Assembly (NCBI GenBank): GCA_947174505.1
Contig: CAMWJF010000023.1
Coordinates: 1 to 58,761 of the forward strand
DNA length: 58,761 nucleotides
Direction of reading: 5' to 3'
From: an uncultured Lachnospiraceae bacterium
GTDB lineage: Bacteria > Bacillota > Clostridia > Lachnospirales > Lachnospiraceae
Shown: positions 26,010 to 34,695 of the stretch, one piece after another
How positions within the stretch are numbered: the stretch's first letter is position 1
Layout: each line of letters opens with the position of its first letter
Made by a program: the position numbers and the translations under genes
The notes under the pieces: generated by a model
Database searches by the model: none
Told to the model about the DNA's origin: nothing
Seen by the model: only the letters and a program-made list of their open reading frames with translations

Positions 26010-27008
26010 ATGAATACCAAACAAGTCAATACATCTGCACTTACCGCAAATACAGAAGCCAGAGAACCGGACACACTTGAAACTTACGAAAATCTCTATG
26101 CCAAGAAAGATTACGGAACGCTGGACTACCCTGTCAACGCCCGCTATCTGGATCTGCACAAGTCCTACCTGAACTGGATCCGCTGGCACTGGCATGAAGA
26201 AATGGAAATTCTGATTGTCGATCAGGGCGTTGCGGAGGTTTCCACCGACGACGACACTTACCTGATCAGACCGGGACAGGGACTTATCATAAACCAGAAT
26301 GTCATGCACTGTATTCACGCGCAGGACAAGAAACAGTGCACCTTCCATTCCCTTGTATTTCATCCGAATTATATCTTCGGGCTGAAAAGCAACTATCTGC
26401 AAACGCAATATCTGCTGCCGATGCAGAATTACCAGCTTTTTAAGGTCTTTTTTCTGGACGAAAGCGCGCCCTGGCATGAGCGCATGTTACAGACACTGGC
26501 CGAAGTAATCGAAGTAAACATGACAAAACCTTTCGGCTATGAAATTGTCACCAAGGGGCATTTGTGCCATTTCTGGGCTGAGCTGCTGCGCCAGCTCCCG
26601 CAGACGGAAACACCCCCTCCCCCACACATACCGCAGGATGAGCGGCGTGTCAAGGAGGCCATGCTTTACATCAGAACCCATCACGCGGAGTCTCTGACTT
26701 TACAGGACATTGCCGACAGCATCCATGTCAGTAAGAGTGAGTGCTGCCGCTGCTTTTCGCGAACCCTGCAAATGAGTCCCTTTGAATATCTGATGAAATA
26801 CCGGATCTATGAATCCACCAGGAAGCTGATGGATCCCGGACAGAATTTTGATTCCATCGCGGATCTTGCTCTCTCCGTCGGTTTCAACAATACCAGCTAC
26901 TATAATAAGCTTTTTAAAAAGTTTCTCGGCTGCACGCCTACATACTATCGGACGCATAAGGTGCTTCATCAGGAGCCGGAGCGGGGCACGCTTTCCTATT
27001 TCTTATAA
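26010..27008 (+). CDS. AraC family transcriptional regulator with N-terminal cupin
   Basis: A 332-residue regulator. Residues about 45-120 form a cupin-type ligand domain (WHWHEEMEILIVDQGVAEVS, then RPGQGLIINQNVMHCI). Residues about 215-315 form the two helix-turn-helix motifs (LTLQDIADSIHVSKSECCR and FDSIADLALSVGFNN, then SYYNKLFKKFLGCTPTYYR). This is the typical design of regulators of sugar uptake genes, but no transporter is next to it. The start has AGGGGG about seven bases upstream and is 185 bases from the divergent subtilase gene. A strong terminator follows. Confidence 0.92.
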   Translation: MNTKQVNTSALTANTEAREPDTLETYENLYAKKDYGTLDYPVNARYLDLHKSYLNWIRWHWHEEMEILIVDQGVAEVSTDDDTYLIRPGQGLIINQNVMHCIHAQDKKQCTFHSLVFHPNYIFGLKSNYLQTQYLLPMQNYQLFKVFFLDESAPWHERMLQTLAEVIEVNMTKPFGYEIVTKGHLCHFWAELLRQLPQTETPPPPHIPQDERRVKEAMLYIRTHHAESLTLQDIADSIHVSKSECCRCFSRTLQMSPFEYLMKYRIYESTRKLMDPGQNFDSIADLALSVGFNNTSYYNKLFKKFLGCTPTYYRTHKVLHQEPERGTLSYFL

Positions 27009-27040
27009 GCAGTCCGCCTATTTACCTGTACATCCCCGAA

Positions 27041-27072
27041 ACAGCCTGTCAATCTCTGCAGGCTGTTTTTCT
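27041..27072 (+). terminator. Rho-independent terminator of the AraC-family gene
   Basis: ACAGCCTG (27041-27048) pairs with CAGGCTGT (27059-27066), followed by TTTTTCT. Confidence 0.85.
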
Positions 27073-27211
27073 ATATCACATATGTAATTCGGTTCAATGC
27101 TCCTCTCACCTTACGGCTCATCCTGTTTTATTTGTCATTTATCTGTTATCCTTTGCATTTGCAATGTTTTTCATTCTAAAGTCATATATAATTATTATAT
27201 GTTAAATATAC

Positions 27212-27240
27212 TTGACATTTTTCTTCGCACGTGTTATTCT
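27212..27240 (+). promoter_or_regulatory. Strong promoter of the XRE / membrane protein / CPBP operon
   Basis: TTGACA (27212-27217, consensus) and TATTCT (27235-27240) are 17 bases apart, with TGT before the -10. It lies 67 bases upstream of the XRE gene. Confidence 0.8.
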
Positions 27241-27307
27241 TTCCATCAGGGGCAGACCGTGAGTCCTGCCTGTCGAAAAGCAAGCGAAAGGAAACTGGCG
27301 GATTTTT

Positions 27308-27520
27308 ATGAAGAATCTAAAACTGAAGCTGGCCCGCATGGAAAAGGACCTTTCCCAGACCGAGCTGGCAAAACGGGTCGGCGTCACCAGACAGACCATC
27401 GGTATGGTGGAATCCGGCGATTATAACCCAACCTTAAATCTGTGTATTCAGATCTGTAAAGAACTTGGCAAGACATTAAATGATTTATTCTGGGAGGACA
27501 GCGACGATGAAATGGTTTAG
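27308..27520 (+). CDS. Small XRE-family helix-turn-helix regulator
   Basis: A 70-residue regulator consisting of one helix-turn-helix domain (LSQTELAKRVGVTRQTIGMV, then ESGDYNPTL) and a tail (LGKTLNDLFWED) typical of the YgzD/Cro-like single-domain regulators of Firmicutes. It starts an operon: the next gene overlaps its end by 14 bases. Such regulators often control the membrane genes beside them. Confidence 0.9.
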   Translation: MKNLKLKLARMEKDLSQTELAKRVGVTRQTIGMVESGDYNPTLNLCIQICKELGKTLNDLFWEDSDDEMV

Positions 27521-27983
27521 CAGAAAAAGTAATTTGGATGAAATGCAGGAAATGAAACTGTTAAAAATTGAGAGCCGGGGCTTCTGGATCGGTTTTTTCG
27601 CCCTGTTTCTTGCTATCATGGCGCAGATATTTTTATTTGGCCAGGAATTCGTGGATCATACGCTCGGTGAATTAATCGCACTCCTGTGTATGGCGCTCTA
27701 TCTGATCGGCGGCTGCCTTCGCAACGGGATCTGGGACAGGCACCTTCAGGCGACTCCTGCCGCCAATATCGGCTTAAGCCTGCTTGCTGCGGCTGTGACT
27801 GGTCTTTTTAACGCCATGATCTCCTACCGCAATTATCAAAGTGCCGCCGGAGCGTTTGCCGTCTTTATCGTGTCTTTTCTTCTGGTCGGCGTAGTGCTTT
27901 CCGTCGTGCTGTGTTTCTGTTCCGCTCTTTATCACAAGAGGAGAAAGCAGCTTGAGGAGGAGCATGGCAATGAGACAGACTGA
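27507..27983 (+). CDS. Four-helix membrane protein (DUF6773-like)
   Basis: A 158-residue membrane protein with about four hydrophobic segments (about 22-42, 52-70, 86-106, 112-140) and a charged N-terminus (NLDEMQEMKLLKIESRG). I associate it with the DUF6773 family from memory, with moderate confidence. The ATG at 27507 lies inside the end of the XRE gene, with GGAGGA about nine bases upstream, so the two are translationally coupled. Function unknown. It is followed after 99 bases by a CPBP-family protease gene, a common arrangement. Confidence 0.8.
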   Translation: MKWFSRKSNLDEMQEMKLLKIESRGFWIGFFALFLAIMAQIFLFGQEFVDHTLGELIALLCMALYLIGGCLRNGIWDRHLQATPAANIGLSLLAAAVTGLFNAMISYRNYQSAAGAFAVFIVSFLLVGVVLSVVLCFCSALYHKRRKQLEEEHGNETD

Positions 27984-28082
27984 TGCGCCGGGACAAAGCG
28001 CACATCCTTACGGCTAAACGTAAGACACTTCTACGGTTACAGCAATAAAAACAGCTCATGAATCAAAAAAGGAGAATAATCG

Positions 28083-29009
28083 ATGAATACAAAAGCTTAC
28101 AAAAAGGACTTTTCAGGCATTGGCATCCGCATGCTCATCAGTACGGCTGTCATCCTGCTTTTACAGATCGGGATGCAGCGCTTTGCGCTCACACTATTTC
28201 CCCATTGGCAGGATAATCTCACGATACTTTTAGCCGTGACTATGGTGCCTCTTTACGTTCTGGGCTTTCCGTTTTCCTTTTTCCTGATGCGGAATAAGGA
28301 TGTGCCCTCTATGGAAAAACATACCATGACTGCCGGACAGCTTGCGGTTTCCTTTATAATGTGCTATGGCATCATGATCGTTGGCAATCTGATCGGTCTT
28401 GGCGTCACCGCAGGCATCGGGCTGCTCAAAGGTTCCCCTGTGCAAAACACACTCCTCAATGTAATTACCGGAGGCTCGCTCTGGGTTACCGCTATCTTCA
28501 CAGTGCTGTGCGCGCCTGTCTTTGAAGAAATACTGTTTCGAAAGCTGATCTGCGATAAGGTAATAAAGTACGGGGAAGGCTGTGCCGTGGTACTATCCGG
28601 CCTGATCTTCGGGCTGTTCCACATGAACTTTAACCAGTTCTTTTACGCCTTCTTTCTGGGCTGCTTTTTCGCCTTTATTTATGTGAAGACCGGAAATCTC
28701 AAATATACGGTCCTGCTGCATATGACCATAAATTTCTTTGGCAGCGTTCTGGGCGTCATCATCATGACCCTGGATCAGACGAAGACCTACGTCGTCGCCA
28801 TCTCCGTTATCTACTCCCTTTGTGTCTGCGGCATGGCAATCGCCGGCATCGTTCTGCTCATCGTGAAACGTCATTCGCTGACGTTTGCACCGGGTGAAAT
28901 CGTCATAGAGAAAGGACAGCGCTTCAAGACCATAATCCTGAACGCGGGAATGATCCTATACTGTCTCGTCCTTCTGGCAAGTATGTTCGCGCAGGCGTTC
29001 TTTGCCTAG
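28083..29009 (+). CDS. CPBP family intramembrane glutamic protease
   Basis: A 308-residue polytopic membrane protein of the CPBP (Abi/CAAX protease-like) family. The active-site motifs are EEILFRKLI (EExxxR type, about 143-151), FGLFHMNFNQ (FxxxH) and a later His/Asn in LLHMTINFFG. The family cleaves within membranes; related proteins process prenylated proteins or bacteriocin immunity factors. It has AAGGAG upstream and is the third gene of the XRE operon. The substrate is unknown. A second CPBP gene lies at 32826-33680. Confidence 0.9.
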   Translation: MNTKAYKKDFSGIGIRMLISTAVILLLQIGMQRFALTLFPHWQDNLTILLAVTMVPLYVLGFPFSFFLMRNKDVPSMEKHTMTAGQLAVSFIMCYGIMIVGNLIGLGVTAGIGLLKGSPVQNTLLNVITGGSLWVTAIFTVLCAPVFEEILFRKLICDKVIKYGEGCAVVLSGLIFGLFHMNFNQFFYAFFLGCFFAFIYVKTGNLKYTVLLHMTINFFGSVLGVIIMTLDQTKTYVVAISVIYSLCVCGMAIAGIVLLIVKRHSLTFAPGEIVIEKGQRFKTIILNAGMILYCLVLLASMFAQAFFA

Positions 29010-29045
29010 CGTTCCTTGCCTAGAGCACCATACCGCTCACTCTTG

Positions 29046-29085
29046 CAGGCGTCCGGCAATTCCCGACGCCTGTTGCTTTGTCACC
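29046..29085 (+). terminator. Terminator-like hairpin between convergent genes
   Basis: CAGGCGTC (29046-29053) pairs with GACGCCTG (29065-29072); a short T-rich stretch follows. It separates the CPBP gene from the opposing hypothetical gene. Confidence 0.55.
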
Positions 29086-29824
29086 TTGCCGGGATTACTA
29101 TCTTCTCCCGCCCGGTGACAAAGAAGCAGGCGCCGCCATAAGCTCCCGCCTCATACAGTTTACTGATGATTTCAAGCATCCGCCGGTTGAGTCTGTGATA
29201 TAAAACAGGCTGCTCCCAACGGATCCCCTGTATATATTCCCGCTGTCTGCCGTTCAGGCAGCTTATCCCTTCTTCCGCGACGGTTCCCGCTCCGTTTTGT
29301 CCATTTTGACTATACTGGTCATTTATTGTTTCTCCAAAATGGCAGGATACATAACTGTATGTCTCTCCATACTTCTCGCATTTTCTATGTAACAATTCTG
29401 TCAGCTTCCCGTCCCGCCTGGAATCATACACAGATTCCTTCCATAAAAATTCCCGTGTCTGCGCTGTTTTTCCCCATGGCGACAGAGTTGTCAGATCCGG
29501 CGTATTTGTCATGTTATTTCGACCAATATAGTCAATTTCTGTTTTTCGAAAACTGCGCCTTCCGTACGCATCCTGCTCCTGCACAAACTGCTCCCGCGGC
29601 GCAAACAGCTCCTCCGACGGCTCAGACCGCAAAAGCACACGGCTTTCATACAGATATTCCATCATGATCCGCTGCACCTTCGCCCGGGGCGCCGGATAAT
29701 CCAGCCGGTCAACAATCTGGTCCAGCGTATAGCCGCTATCCGTCAAATGCCTGACCGCGCCGCCGCAGGCGGCTTCCGTAACGAAACTTGATAAGGCATT
29801 CTGAAAGTAATCCGGTTTATCCAT
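29081..29824 (-). CDS. Hypothetical protein
   Basis: A 247-residue soluble protein. I do not recognise the family. The N-terminal part (about 1-65, FQNALSSFVTEAACGGAVRH, TLDQIVDRLDYP) is helical and could be a winged-helix-like domain. The C-terminal part (LNGRQREYIQGIRWEQPVLYH) is conserved-looking with a short Gly/Cys-rich tail. The ATG follows GAAGGGGAAGAG. It runs toward the CPBP gene. Its other neighbour, nth, lies 91 bases upstream on the same strand. Confidence 0.7.
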   Translation of the reverse strand: MDKPDYFQNALSSFVTEAACGGAVRHLTDSGYTLDQIVDRLDYPAPRAKVQRIMMEYLYESRVLLRSEPSEELFAPREQFVQEQDAYGRRSFRKTEIDYIGRNNMTNTPDLTTLSPWGKTAQTREFLWKESVYDSRRDGKLTELLHRKCEKYGETYSYVSCHFGETINDQYSQNGQNGAGTVAEEGISCLNGRQREYIQGIRWEQPVLYHRLNRRMLEIISKLYEAGAYGGACFFVTGREKIVIPAR

Positions 29825-29915
29825 TCTCTTCCCCTTCGCCCACTCCTAACCCGTACAAAATCAGACATGGCAGGCTTTTTTCTTCCACGAAGTATCACCT
29901 AAGTACCTGAAAAAC

Positions 29916-30548
29916 TTATAGGTTCTTCTTACAAATATCCGCAAGACAGCATTTTTCACAATAAGGCTTCGTCCTCGCCGTGCACACCTCTCTGCCGTGC
30001 AAAACAAAGCGGTGGCACAAGTCGTTGCCCTCCTCGGGCGGCACGATCTTCCACAATGCCATCTCCACCTTCTTCGGCTCCTTGATCCCGTCCACCAGAC
30101 CGATGCGGTTGCAAAGCCGGATACAGTGGGTATCCGTGACAATGGCGGGCTTACCGAACACATCTCCCATAATCAGGTTTGCGCTCTTCCTGCCCACACC
30201 GGGCAGCTTCAAAAGCGCGTCAAAATCATCCGGCACCTGACCGCCGTACTCCTCTTTCAACTGTTTCATACAGGCGCTGATGTCCCGCGCCTTGCTGTTA
30301 CCCAACCCGCAGGGATGGACGATTGCCTCGATTTCCTCCACCGGGGCCGCCGCCAGCGCATCCACATCCGGGAATTTTTCATACAGCTTCTCCACCACCA
30401 CATTGACCCGGGCATCGGTGCACTGGGCCGCCAGCCGTACGCTGACAAGCAGCTTCCACGCCTCGTTGTACTCCAGGGAACAGCCCGCGTCGGGATATTC
30501 CTGTTTCAGTCTCTCAATCACCGCGAGAGCCAGTTCTTTTTTTCTCAT
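29916..30548 (-). CDS. nth: Endonuclease III
   Basis: A 210-residue DNA glycosylase/AP lyase that removes oxidised pyrimidines in base excision repair. The helix-hairpin-helix with catalytic Lys is LPGVGRKSANLIMG (about 115-128) and the catalytic Asp is in VTDTHCIRLCNRIGL. The C-terminal cluster ligands are CTARTKPYC, then EKC, then CLADIC. The spacing is C-x7-C-x2-C-x5-C, one residue longer than the C-x6-C-x2-C-x5-C of the E. coli enzyme. Length and motifs are otherwise normal. The ATG is preceded by GGGGG. Confidence 0.95.
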   Translation of the reverse strand: MRKKELALAVIERLKQEYPDAGCSLEYNEAWKLLVSVRLAAQCTDARVNVVVEKLYEKFPDVDALAAAPVEEIEAIVHPCGLGNSKARDISACMKQLKEEYGGQVPDDFDALLKLPGVGRKSANLIMGDVFGKPAIVTDTHCIRLCNRIGLVDGIKEPKKVEMALWKIVPPEEGNDLCHRFVLHGREVCTARTKPYCEKCCLADICKKNL

Positions 30549-30586
30549 GCCTGTACCCCCATATCCTCTTTGTCATAACTGTACAT

Positions 30587-30614
30587 GAAAAACAAGAGGG
30601 AGCTCCTCTTTTGT
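30587..30614 (-). terminator. Terminator after the DUF4143 ATPase gene
   Basis: On the minus strand AAGAGG-AGCTC-CCTCTT is followed by GTTTTTC. It lies about 40 bases downstream of the stop codon at 30645. Confidence 0.65.
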
Positions 30615-30644
30615 CGCATATATTTCTCTCTATCTTACGCGCTT

Positions 30645-31988
30645 TTATGTGACGGGAACCTGTCTGAGATAGCGCTTTAATAAAAAGGCGCAAAAATAGG
30701 GAAAGGTATAAATCCGTCTGTCATACCCGATATTTCCGCTAATCAGTTTGATTCCATAATGAATATCCTCGTATTTATCGCTTTCTATCAGGGTTCTCAG
30801 AGATTTTGCCCTGCCGTTTGTGGCTTTCACCTCCACCGGAATCAGATCCTTCGCCGTTCTTACAAAGAAATCTTCTTCCAGTGTAGAATCCTCACGCTTA
30901 TAATAGTACAGTCCGCACCCGCTCTTAACAAGCGCCTCTCCCACCACATTTTCATAGAGCGCGCCCTTGTAAACGCCCAGATTACGGTTGGCCCGCAGAT
31001 CCTCCTGCGCTTCCTCATCCAGCATAGCCACAAGCAGGCCGCTGTCCGCAAAGTACAGCTTATACCTTGTCTCGTCAAAATTTCCCTTTAACGGCAGTTC
31101 GGGATATTTCATACAATAGCAGACATTGACAATCCCCGAATCCGAAAGCCACTCGATGCAGCCGCGATAATCCTTAAAACGCGCGCCGGACGCCACTTTT
31201 GAAATCTGAAACTTTTTATTGTCTTTGGCAAGCTGTAAGGGAATCTGCCGGAAAACATTGAGAATGCGCGTCTGATCCATACCCGCCGCATACTTGCGGA
31301 CATCTTCCTCATAGTCGGTAAGAAGCTGTCTTTGTATTGCCAAAGACCCCTCAAATCTGTCTCTTTCGATATATTCCCTGACCACAGCCGGCATTCCGCC
31401 TAATATGCAGAAATCCAGAAACAGGGCATTACATACAGACAGTTCCGTCTCGTTGAAGGGCTGCTGCCGCGTCATATGCGCAAGCATTCCTTCTATAAAA
31501 TCCGAATCATACCCCTTCGCCCATAAAAATTCCTCAAAATCCAGCGAATGCATTTCATAATCTGTCTTATAGCCAACGCTGTTGCTCTCGATTCTGCCAT
31601 AGTGAATCCCCAGCAAAGAACCGCTGCATATCACGTCGAATCTGCCGTCCTGTTCAAAAAACTTAAGCGCTGTCGCAATCTCGGGAAACGCCTGCAATTC
31701 GTCAAAAAAAAGTAGTGTTTTCCTCTCCGCAAACTGCTTGGTCGGATCAATTCTGGAAATATTGCGAATCAGATCCGCAGGCCTATAGCCGTCTGCAATG
31801 ATCTGTCTGTACTTCGGTTCCTCCACAAAATTGATCTCGATCACGTTGTCATAATACTTCGCCCCGAAATTTCTGATGGATTCCGTCTTTCCAATCTGCC
31901 TCGGCCCCTTCACCACAAGCGGTTTCCTATGCGCGTCCTGTTTCCATTCCTCCAAAAAAGTATCTATTTTACGTTTCAGATACGCCAT
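30645..31988 (-). CDS. AAA+ ATPase with DUF4143 nuclease-like C-terminus
   Basis: A 447-residue member of the widespread bacterial/archaeal ATPases with a C-terminal DUF4143 domain. Walker A is VKGPRQIGKTESI (about 25-37) and Walker B is LLFFDELQAF. The C-terminal domain has a restriction-like core (EDFFVRTAKDLIPVEVKATN, E..K). Function is not known; some members occur near toxin-antitoxin or defence genes. ATG 31988 has GAGGG just upstream; an upstream in-frame extension has no conserved residues and no ribosome site, so it is excluded. A 17-bp direct repeat lies just upstream. Confidence 0.88.
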   Translation of the reverse strand: MAYLKRKIDTFLEEWKQDAHRKPLVVKGPRQIGKTESIRNFGAKYYDNVIEINFVEEPKYRQIIADGYRPADLIRNISRIDPTKQFAERKTLLFFDELQAFPEIATALKFFEQDGRFDVICSGSLLGIHYGRIESNSVGYKTDYEMHSLDFEEFLWAKGYDSDFIEGMLAHMTRQQPFNETELSVCNALFLDFCILGGMPAVVREYIERDRFEGSLAIQRQLLTDYEEDVRKYAAGMDQTRILNVFRQIPLQLAKDNKKFQISKVASGARFKDYRGCIEWLSDSGIVNVCYCMKYPELPLKGNFDETRYKLYFADSGLLVAMLDEEAQEDLRANRNLGVYKGALYENVVGEALVKSGCGLYYYKREDSTLEEDFFVRTAKDLIPVEVKATNGRAKSLRTLIESDKYEDIHYGIKLISGNIGYDRRIYTFPYFCAFLLKRYLRQVPVT

Positions 31989-32098
31989 AACATCCCTCAT
32001 TCCCGTCGGATATTTTTCTATCCATAGTATATGCCATTTTCCCTTAAAATACAATGCGTCAGCAAAAAATGGGGGATTTATCACATAAACCTCCCAAA

Positions 32099-32177
32099 AA
32101 AATGAGGGAATCATTTTATATCGTGCACAAAATTATAGCGTTTTTTTGATTGGTATCACGAAAAAATGAGGGAATCA
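32099..32177. repeat. 17-bp direct repeat pair
   Basis: AAAAAATGAGGGAATCA occurs at 32099-32115 and again at 32161-32177, 62 bases apart. The second copy overlaps the stop of the hydrolase gene. The copies are identical and bracket 45 bases. Confidence 0.8.
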
Positions 32178-32702
32178 CATTTCGCCCACAACCTCCACCT
32201 GACACATCTTCATCGCTTCCAGCGCATTGCGGTGGCTCTCCGGCGTGACTCCGGCGCAGCAGTCGGCGTTGACCCTTACAGTCACCTCCGGCAGGAACGC
32301 CTTGATGACAAGGGCATTGGAGATCACACAAATGTCGGTACAAAGACCGATCAGCGTAACGCTCTCCAGCTCCGGCATATCTTTCAGATATGCCGCCAGC
32401 TCCACGGAGCCGAAGGTCAGCTTATCGAAAACCCTCGCATCCCCAGCGTATGCCCGGCTTACCTGCGGCCGGATCTGCCAGCCCTCCGTATCCTTAATGC
32501 AATGGGGCACAGGCAGCTTCCTGCCCTCCTGCGTGCCAAGATACTCTTCAAAATGTGTGTCCCTCGTGTAGACCACCTCGCCGTCAAAATCCCGGATCTG
32601 CGCCGCCACCTTCTCCACAATAGCCTCCGCTTCCTTTGTGCCGAGCGCCCCGTCAATAAAGTCATTCTGCATATCTATGACAGCCAAAACATGTTTTGCC
32701 AT
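32175..32702 (-). CDS. Isochorismatase/nicotinamidase-like cysteine hydrolase
   Basis: A 175-residue cysteine hydrolase. The family motifs are VLAVIDMQNDFIDG (catalytic Asp near 10), a Lys in the middle and IGLCTDICVISNAL (catalytic Cys near 119). Members hydrolyse nicotinamide, isochorismate or related amides; the exact substrate cannot be told here. ATG 32702 is chosen because GGGAGG lies 7-12 bases upstream and the first strand of the fold starts there. It is downstream of a CPBP protease on the same strand, and the DUF4143 gene follows after 186 bases. Confidence 0.9.
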   Translation of the reverse strand: MAKHVLAVIDMQNDFIDGALGTKEAEAIVEKVAAQIRDFDGEVVYTRDTHFEEYLGTQEGRKLPVPHCIKDTEGWQIRPQVSRAYAGDARVFDKLTFGSVELAAYLKDMPELESVTLIGLCTDICVISNALVIKAFLPEVTVRVNADCCAGVTPESHRNALEAMKMCQVEVVGEM

Positions 32703-32825
32703 ATATCTTTCCTCCCTTTCCGCGTTTCTCATTCCTGTCTCCGCTTCCGCGATATCGTAACCACGTTTCCCCGCCTGGCAGGCATCCTCCATGCGCCGCC
32801 TGATGGCGCCTCCGCCGCTTCGGAC

Positions 32826-33680
32826 TCACGCCCGGTGCGCACCGCCCTGCTGCCGCCCGCGCCGTATCATCCACGCCGCCGCCAGACTCACCACAAGATA
32901 GCCGATGATAGCCACCACCGAGGATTCTATGCCGAATTCGCCGCCTGTCAGCAGAAATGCCCGAGTCTCAAGCACATAGCTGCTGATAGAATACTCGTTT
33001 ATCTCCGTGCCGATCGTCAACCCGCCGCCTATGATAATCATGTTCCAGACTGCGTGCACGATGGCGCTGTTCCAGACAGAATGCCCCTCCAGTGCAATCA
33101 GGGAAAACATAACGCCGACCATGGTTCCCGCAACCATCACCTGCACACAGCTCAACAGGCTGAAGTTCATACCGATGATATGGAGCGATGCAAAGAGCAG
33201 GGAAGGTGCAACTATACCCACAGCTCTGCCGCACTTTTTTATCACCACATTCATAAGCAGCCCGCGGAACAGCATCTCCTCCACGACGCCCGCTCCTAAT
33301 CCCGCAAGGAAAATCCCCCTTGTCACAAATGCCAGCTTTGTCCCGGTATTTAGCGGATTGCTCACGTAGCTTCCCGGAAAAAGCAGATAAACCGCGCTCA
33401 CCAGAACCGGGAGAAGTACTGCCGCCACCGCCCACTTGATCTGAATCCGGCACTTCGGGATACAGAATGCCGCCGGCTCCTCCTTCAACGCCTTCGTACA
33501 GAAAAGCCACACCAATAAGTAAGCGGAAACCGCATAGATAAACCCACCCGCGATATGGTACAGCCATGCGGGGACCCCCGCCAGGGAAAGCAGCCTCATC
33601 ACCAGCTCCTGCGCCAATCCTGCCAGAAGCAGGAATACTACACTGACTATAATAGTCAAAACCATTTTTCCTGTTTTCAT
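32826..33680 (-). CDS. CPBP family intramembrane glutamic protease (second copy type)
   Basis: A 284-residue polytopic membrane protein. The CPBP motifs are VVEEMLFRGLLMNVV (EExxxR) and a later FASLHIIGMNF and AIVHAVWNMI with histidine. It ends in a Gln/Arg/Gly-rich tail (RRGRQQGGAHRA). Like the one at 28083-29009 it probably cleaves within the membrane, but the two are not close copies. GGAGGATTGGG precedes the ATG. A Cof-type phosphatase gene lies 99 bases upstream on the same strand. Substrate unknown. Confidence 0.88.
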   Translation of the reverse strand: MKTGKMVLTIIVSVVFLLLAGLAQELVMRLLSLAGVPAWLYHIAGGFIYAVSAYLLVWLFCTKALKEEPAAFCIPKCRIQIKWAVAAVLLPVLVSAVYLLFPGSYVSNPLNTGTKLAFVTRGIFLAGLGAGVVEEMLFRGLLMNVVIKKCGRAVGIVAPSLLFASLHIIGMNFSLLSCVQVMVAGTMVGVMFSLIALEGHSVWNSAIVHAVWNMIIIGGGLTIGTEINEYSISSYVLETRAFLLTGGEFGIESSVVAIIGYLVVSLAAAWMIRRGRQQGGAHRA

Positions 33681-33779
33681 CCCAATCCTCCTAATCCTCC
33701 ATGCCAGAACAGTCTGCTGACATCCTTTCTATCTATAACGGACTATCACCCCGGATGTCTTCATCATACGCCGGACTTT

Positions 33780-34610
33780 TTACCTGTAGGATATATGGCT
33801 GTACTGCAACAGCCATTTTGCCACCCCGTCCTCGTCATTGGAGGCTATCACGCCCGTGGCGCGGGCCTTTAACTCCGGCACCGCATTGGCCACGGCATAA
33901 CACGCATCGGAAATTTCAAACATAGGAATATCGTTGACGGCGTCCCCGAAGGACACTACCCTGTCACAATGCCATATTTCCTTTAATCTCTTGATTGCCT
34001 CCGCTTTGGAGGCTTTTTTCGGCATAATTTCCAGAAAATACTCAGGGCGGTACAGCTCCTGCTGCAGGGTACAGCGAAACCGCCCGTCCCCCGCGAAAAT
34101 CTCATACAGCGGCAGCAGCTCCTCCCTGTCCGCAATACAGGTAAAATAAAAAACATTTCCCTGATACAGGTATGTCTCATCCTTTAACGGCCGGAATCTC
34201 CTGTCCCCTTTTCTGACGTCCAGATACCTGCGGATGCCTTCATTTTCCCTGCCTGTCACATAGGACACCCGCTCCACGCCATCCACATAGGCATATACCA
34301 GGGGATTTGCGCCGTTCTCCTGTAGGACGCCGCTCACATAGTCTGCCTCCTCCTTTGTGAAGGAAAGGGAGGAGATCACCTCCCCCGTATCCGGGTTGAT
34401 AATCAGAGCCCCGTTATAGGCAATGACCGGGATGGTCGTCGATAGCCCTTTCGCCACCACAGACGCGGATACAAGAGAACGGGCTGTGGCATAAGTAAAC
34501 TGCATGCCCTTTGCCACCAGCCCGTTAATTGTTTCGATACTATATTGACTTATCTGGTCATTACCGTTCAGCAGTGTGCCGTCCAGATCCGTAACATAAA
34601 GTGTACGCAT
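33780..34610 (-). CDS. Cof-type HAD-IIB family phosphatase
   Basis: A 276-residue HAD hydrolase. Motif I is TDLDGTLLNGND, motif II is near FTYATARS, motif III is the Lys in ITPKKASKAEAIKRL and motif IV is GDAVNDIPMFE. A C2B cap domain fills about 85-195. These enzymes dephosphorylate sugar phosphates or cofactors such as PLP or FMN precursors. ATG 34610 is preceded by AAGGAG, so the first five residues of a longer reading are excluded. It lies between an S1-domain protein gene and a CPBP gene, all on the minus strand. Confidence 0.92.
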   Translation of the reverse strand: MRTLYVTDLDGTLLNGNDQISQYSIETINGLVAKGMQFTYATARSLVSASVVAKGLSTTIPVIAYNGALIINPDTGEVISSLSFTKEEADYVSGVLQENGANPLVYAYVDGVERVSYVTGRENEGIRRYLDVRKGDRRFRPLKDETYLYQGNVFYFTCIADREELLPLYEIFAGDGRFRCTLQQELYRPEYFLEIMPKKASKAEAIKRLKEIWHCDRVVSFGDAVNDIPMFEISDACYAVANAVPELKARATGVIASNDEDGVAKWLLQYSHISYR

Positions 34611-34695
34611 ATTCTGCTCCTTCATGCCGACGCCCTTTCCTGCGCTGACATGCGGCAGGAAATCGTCGCAGCTTCCTATGCAGCAAAAATCTGCC

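Noticed and set aside
31989..32114. N-terminal extension of the DUF4143 ATPase
   Set aside because: No ribosome site; includes one of the 17-bp repeats; the family starts near MAYLKRKI.
32166..33299. Plus-strand open frame of 377 codons
   Set aside because: Spans two real minus-strand genes (cysteine hydrolase and CPBP protease) with motifs; no motif in the plus frame.
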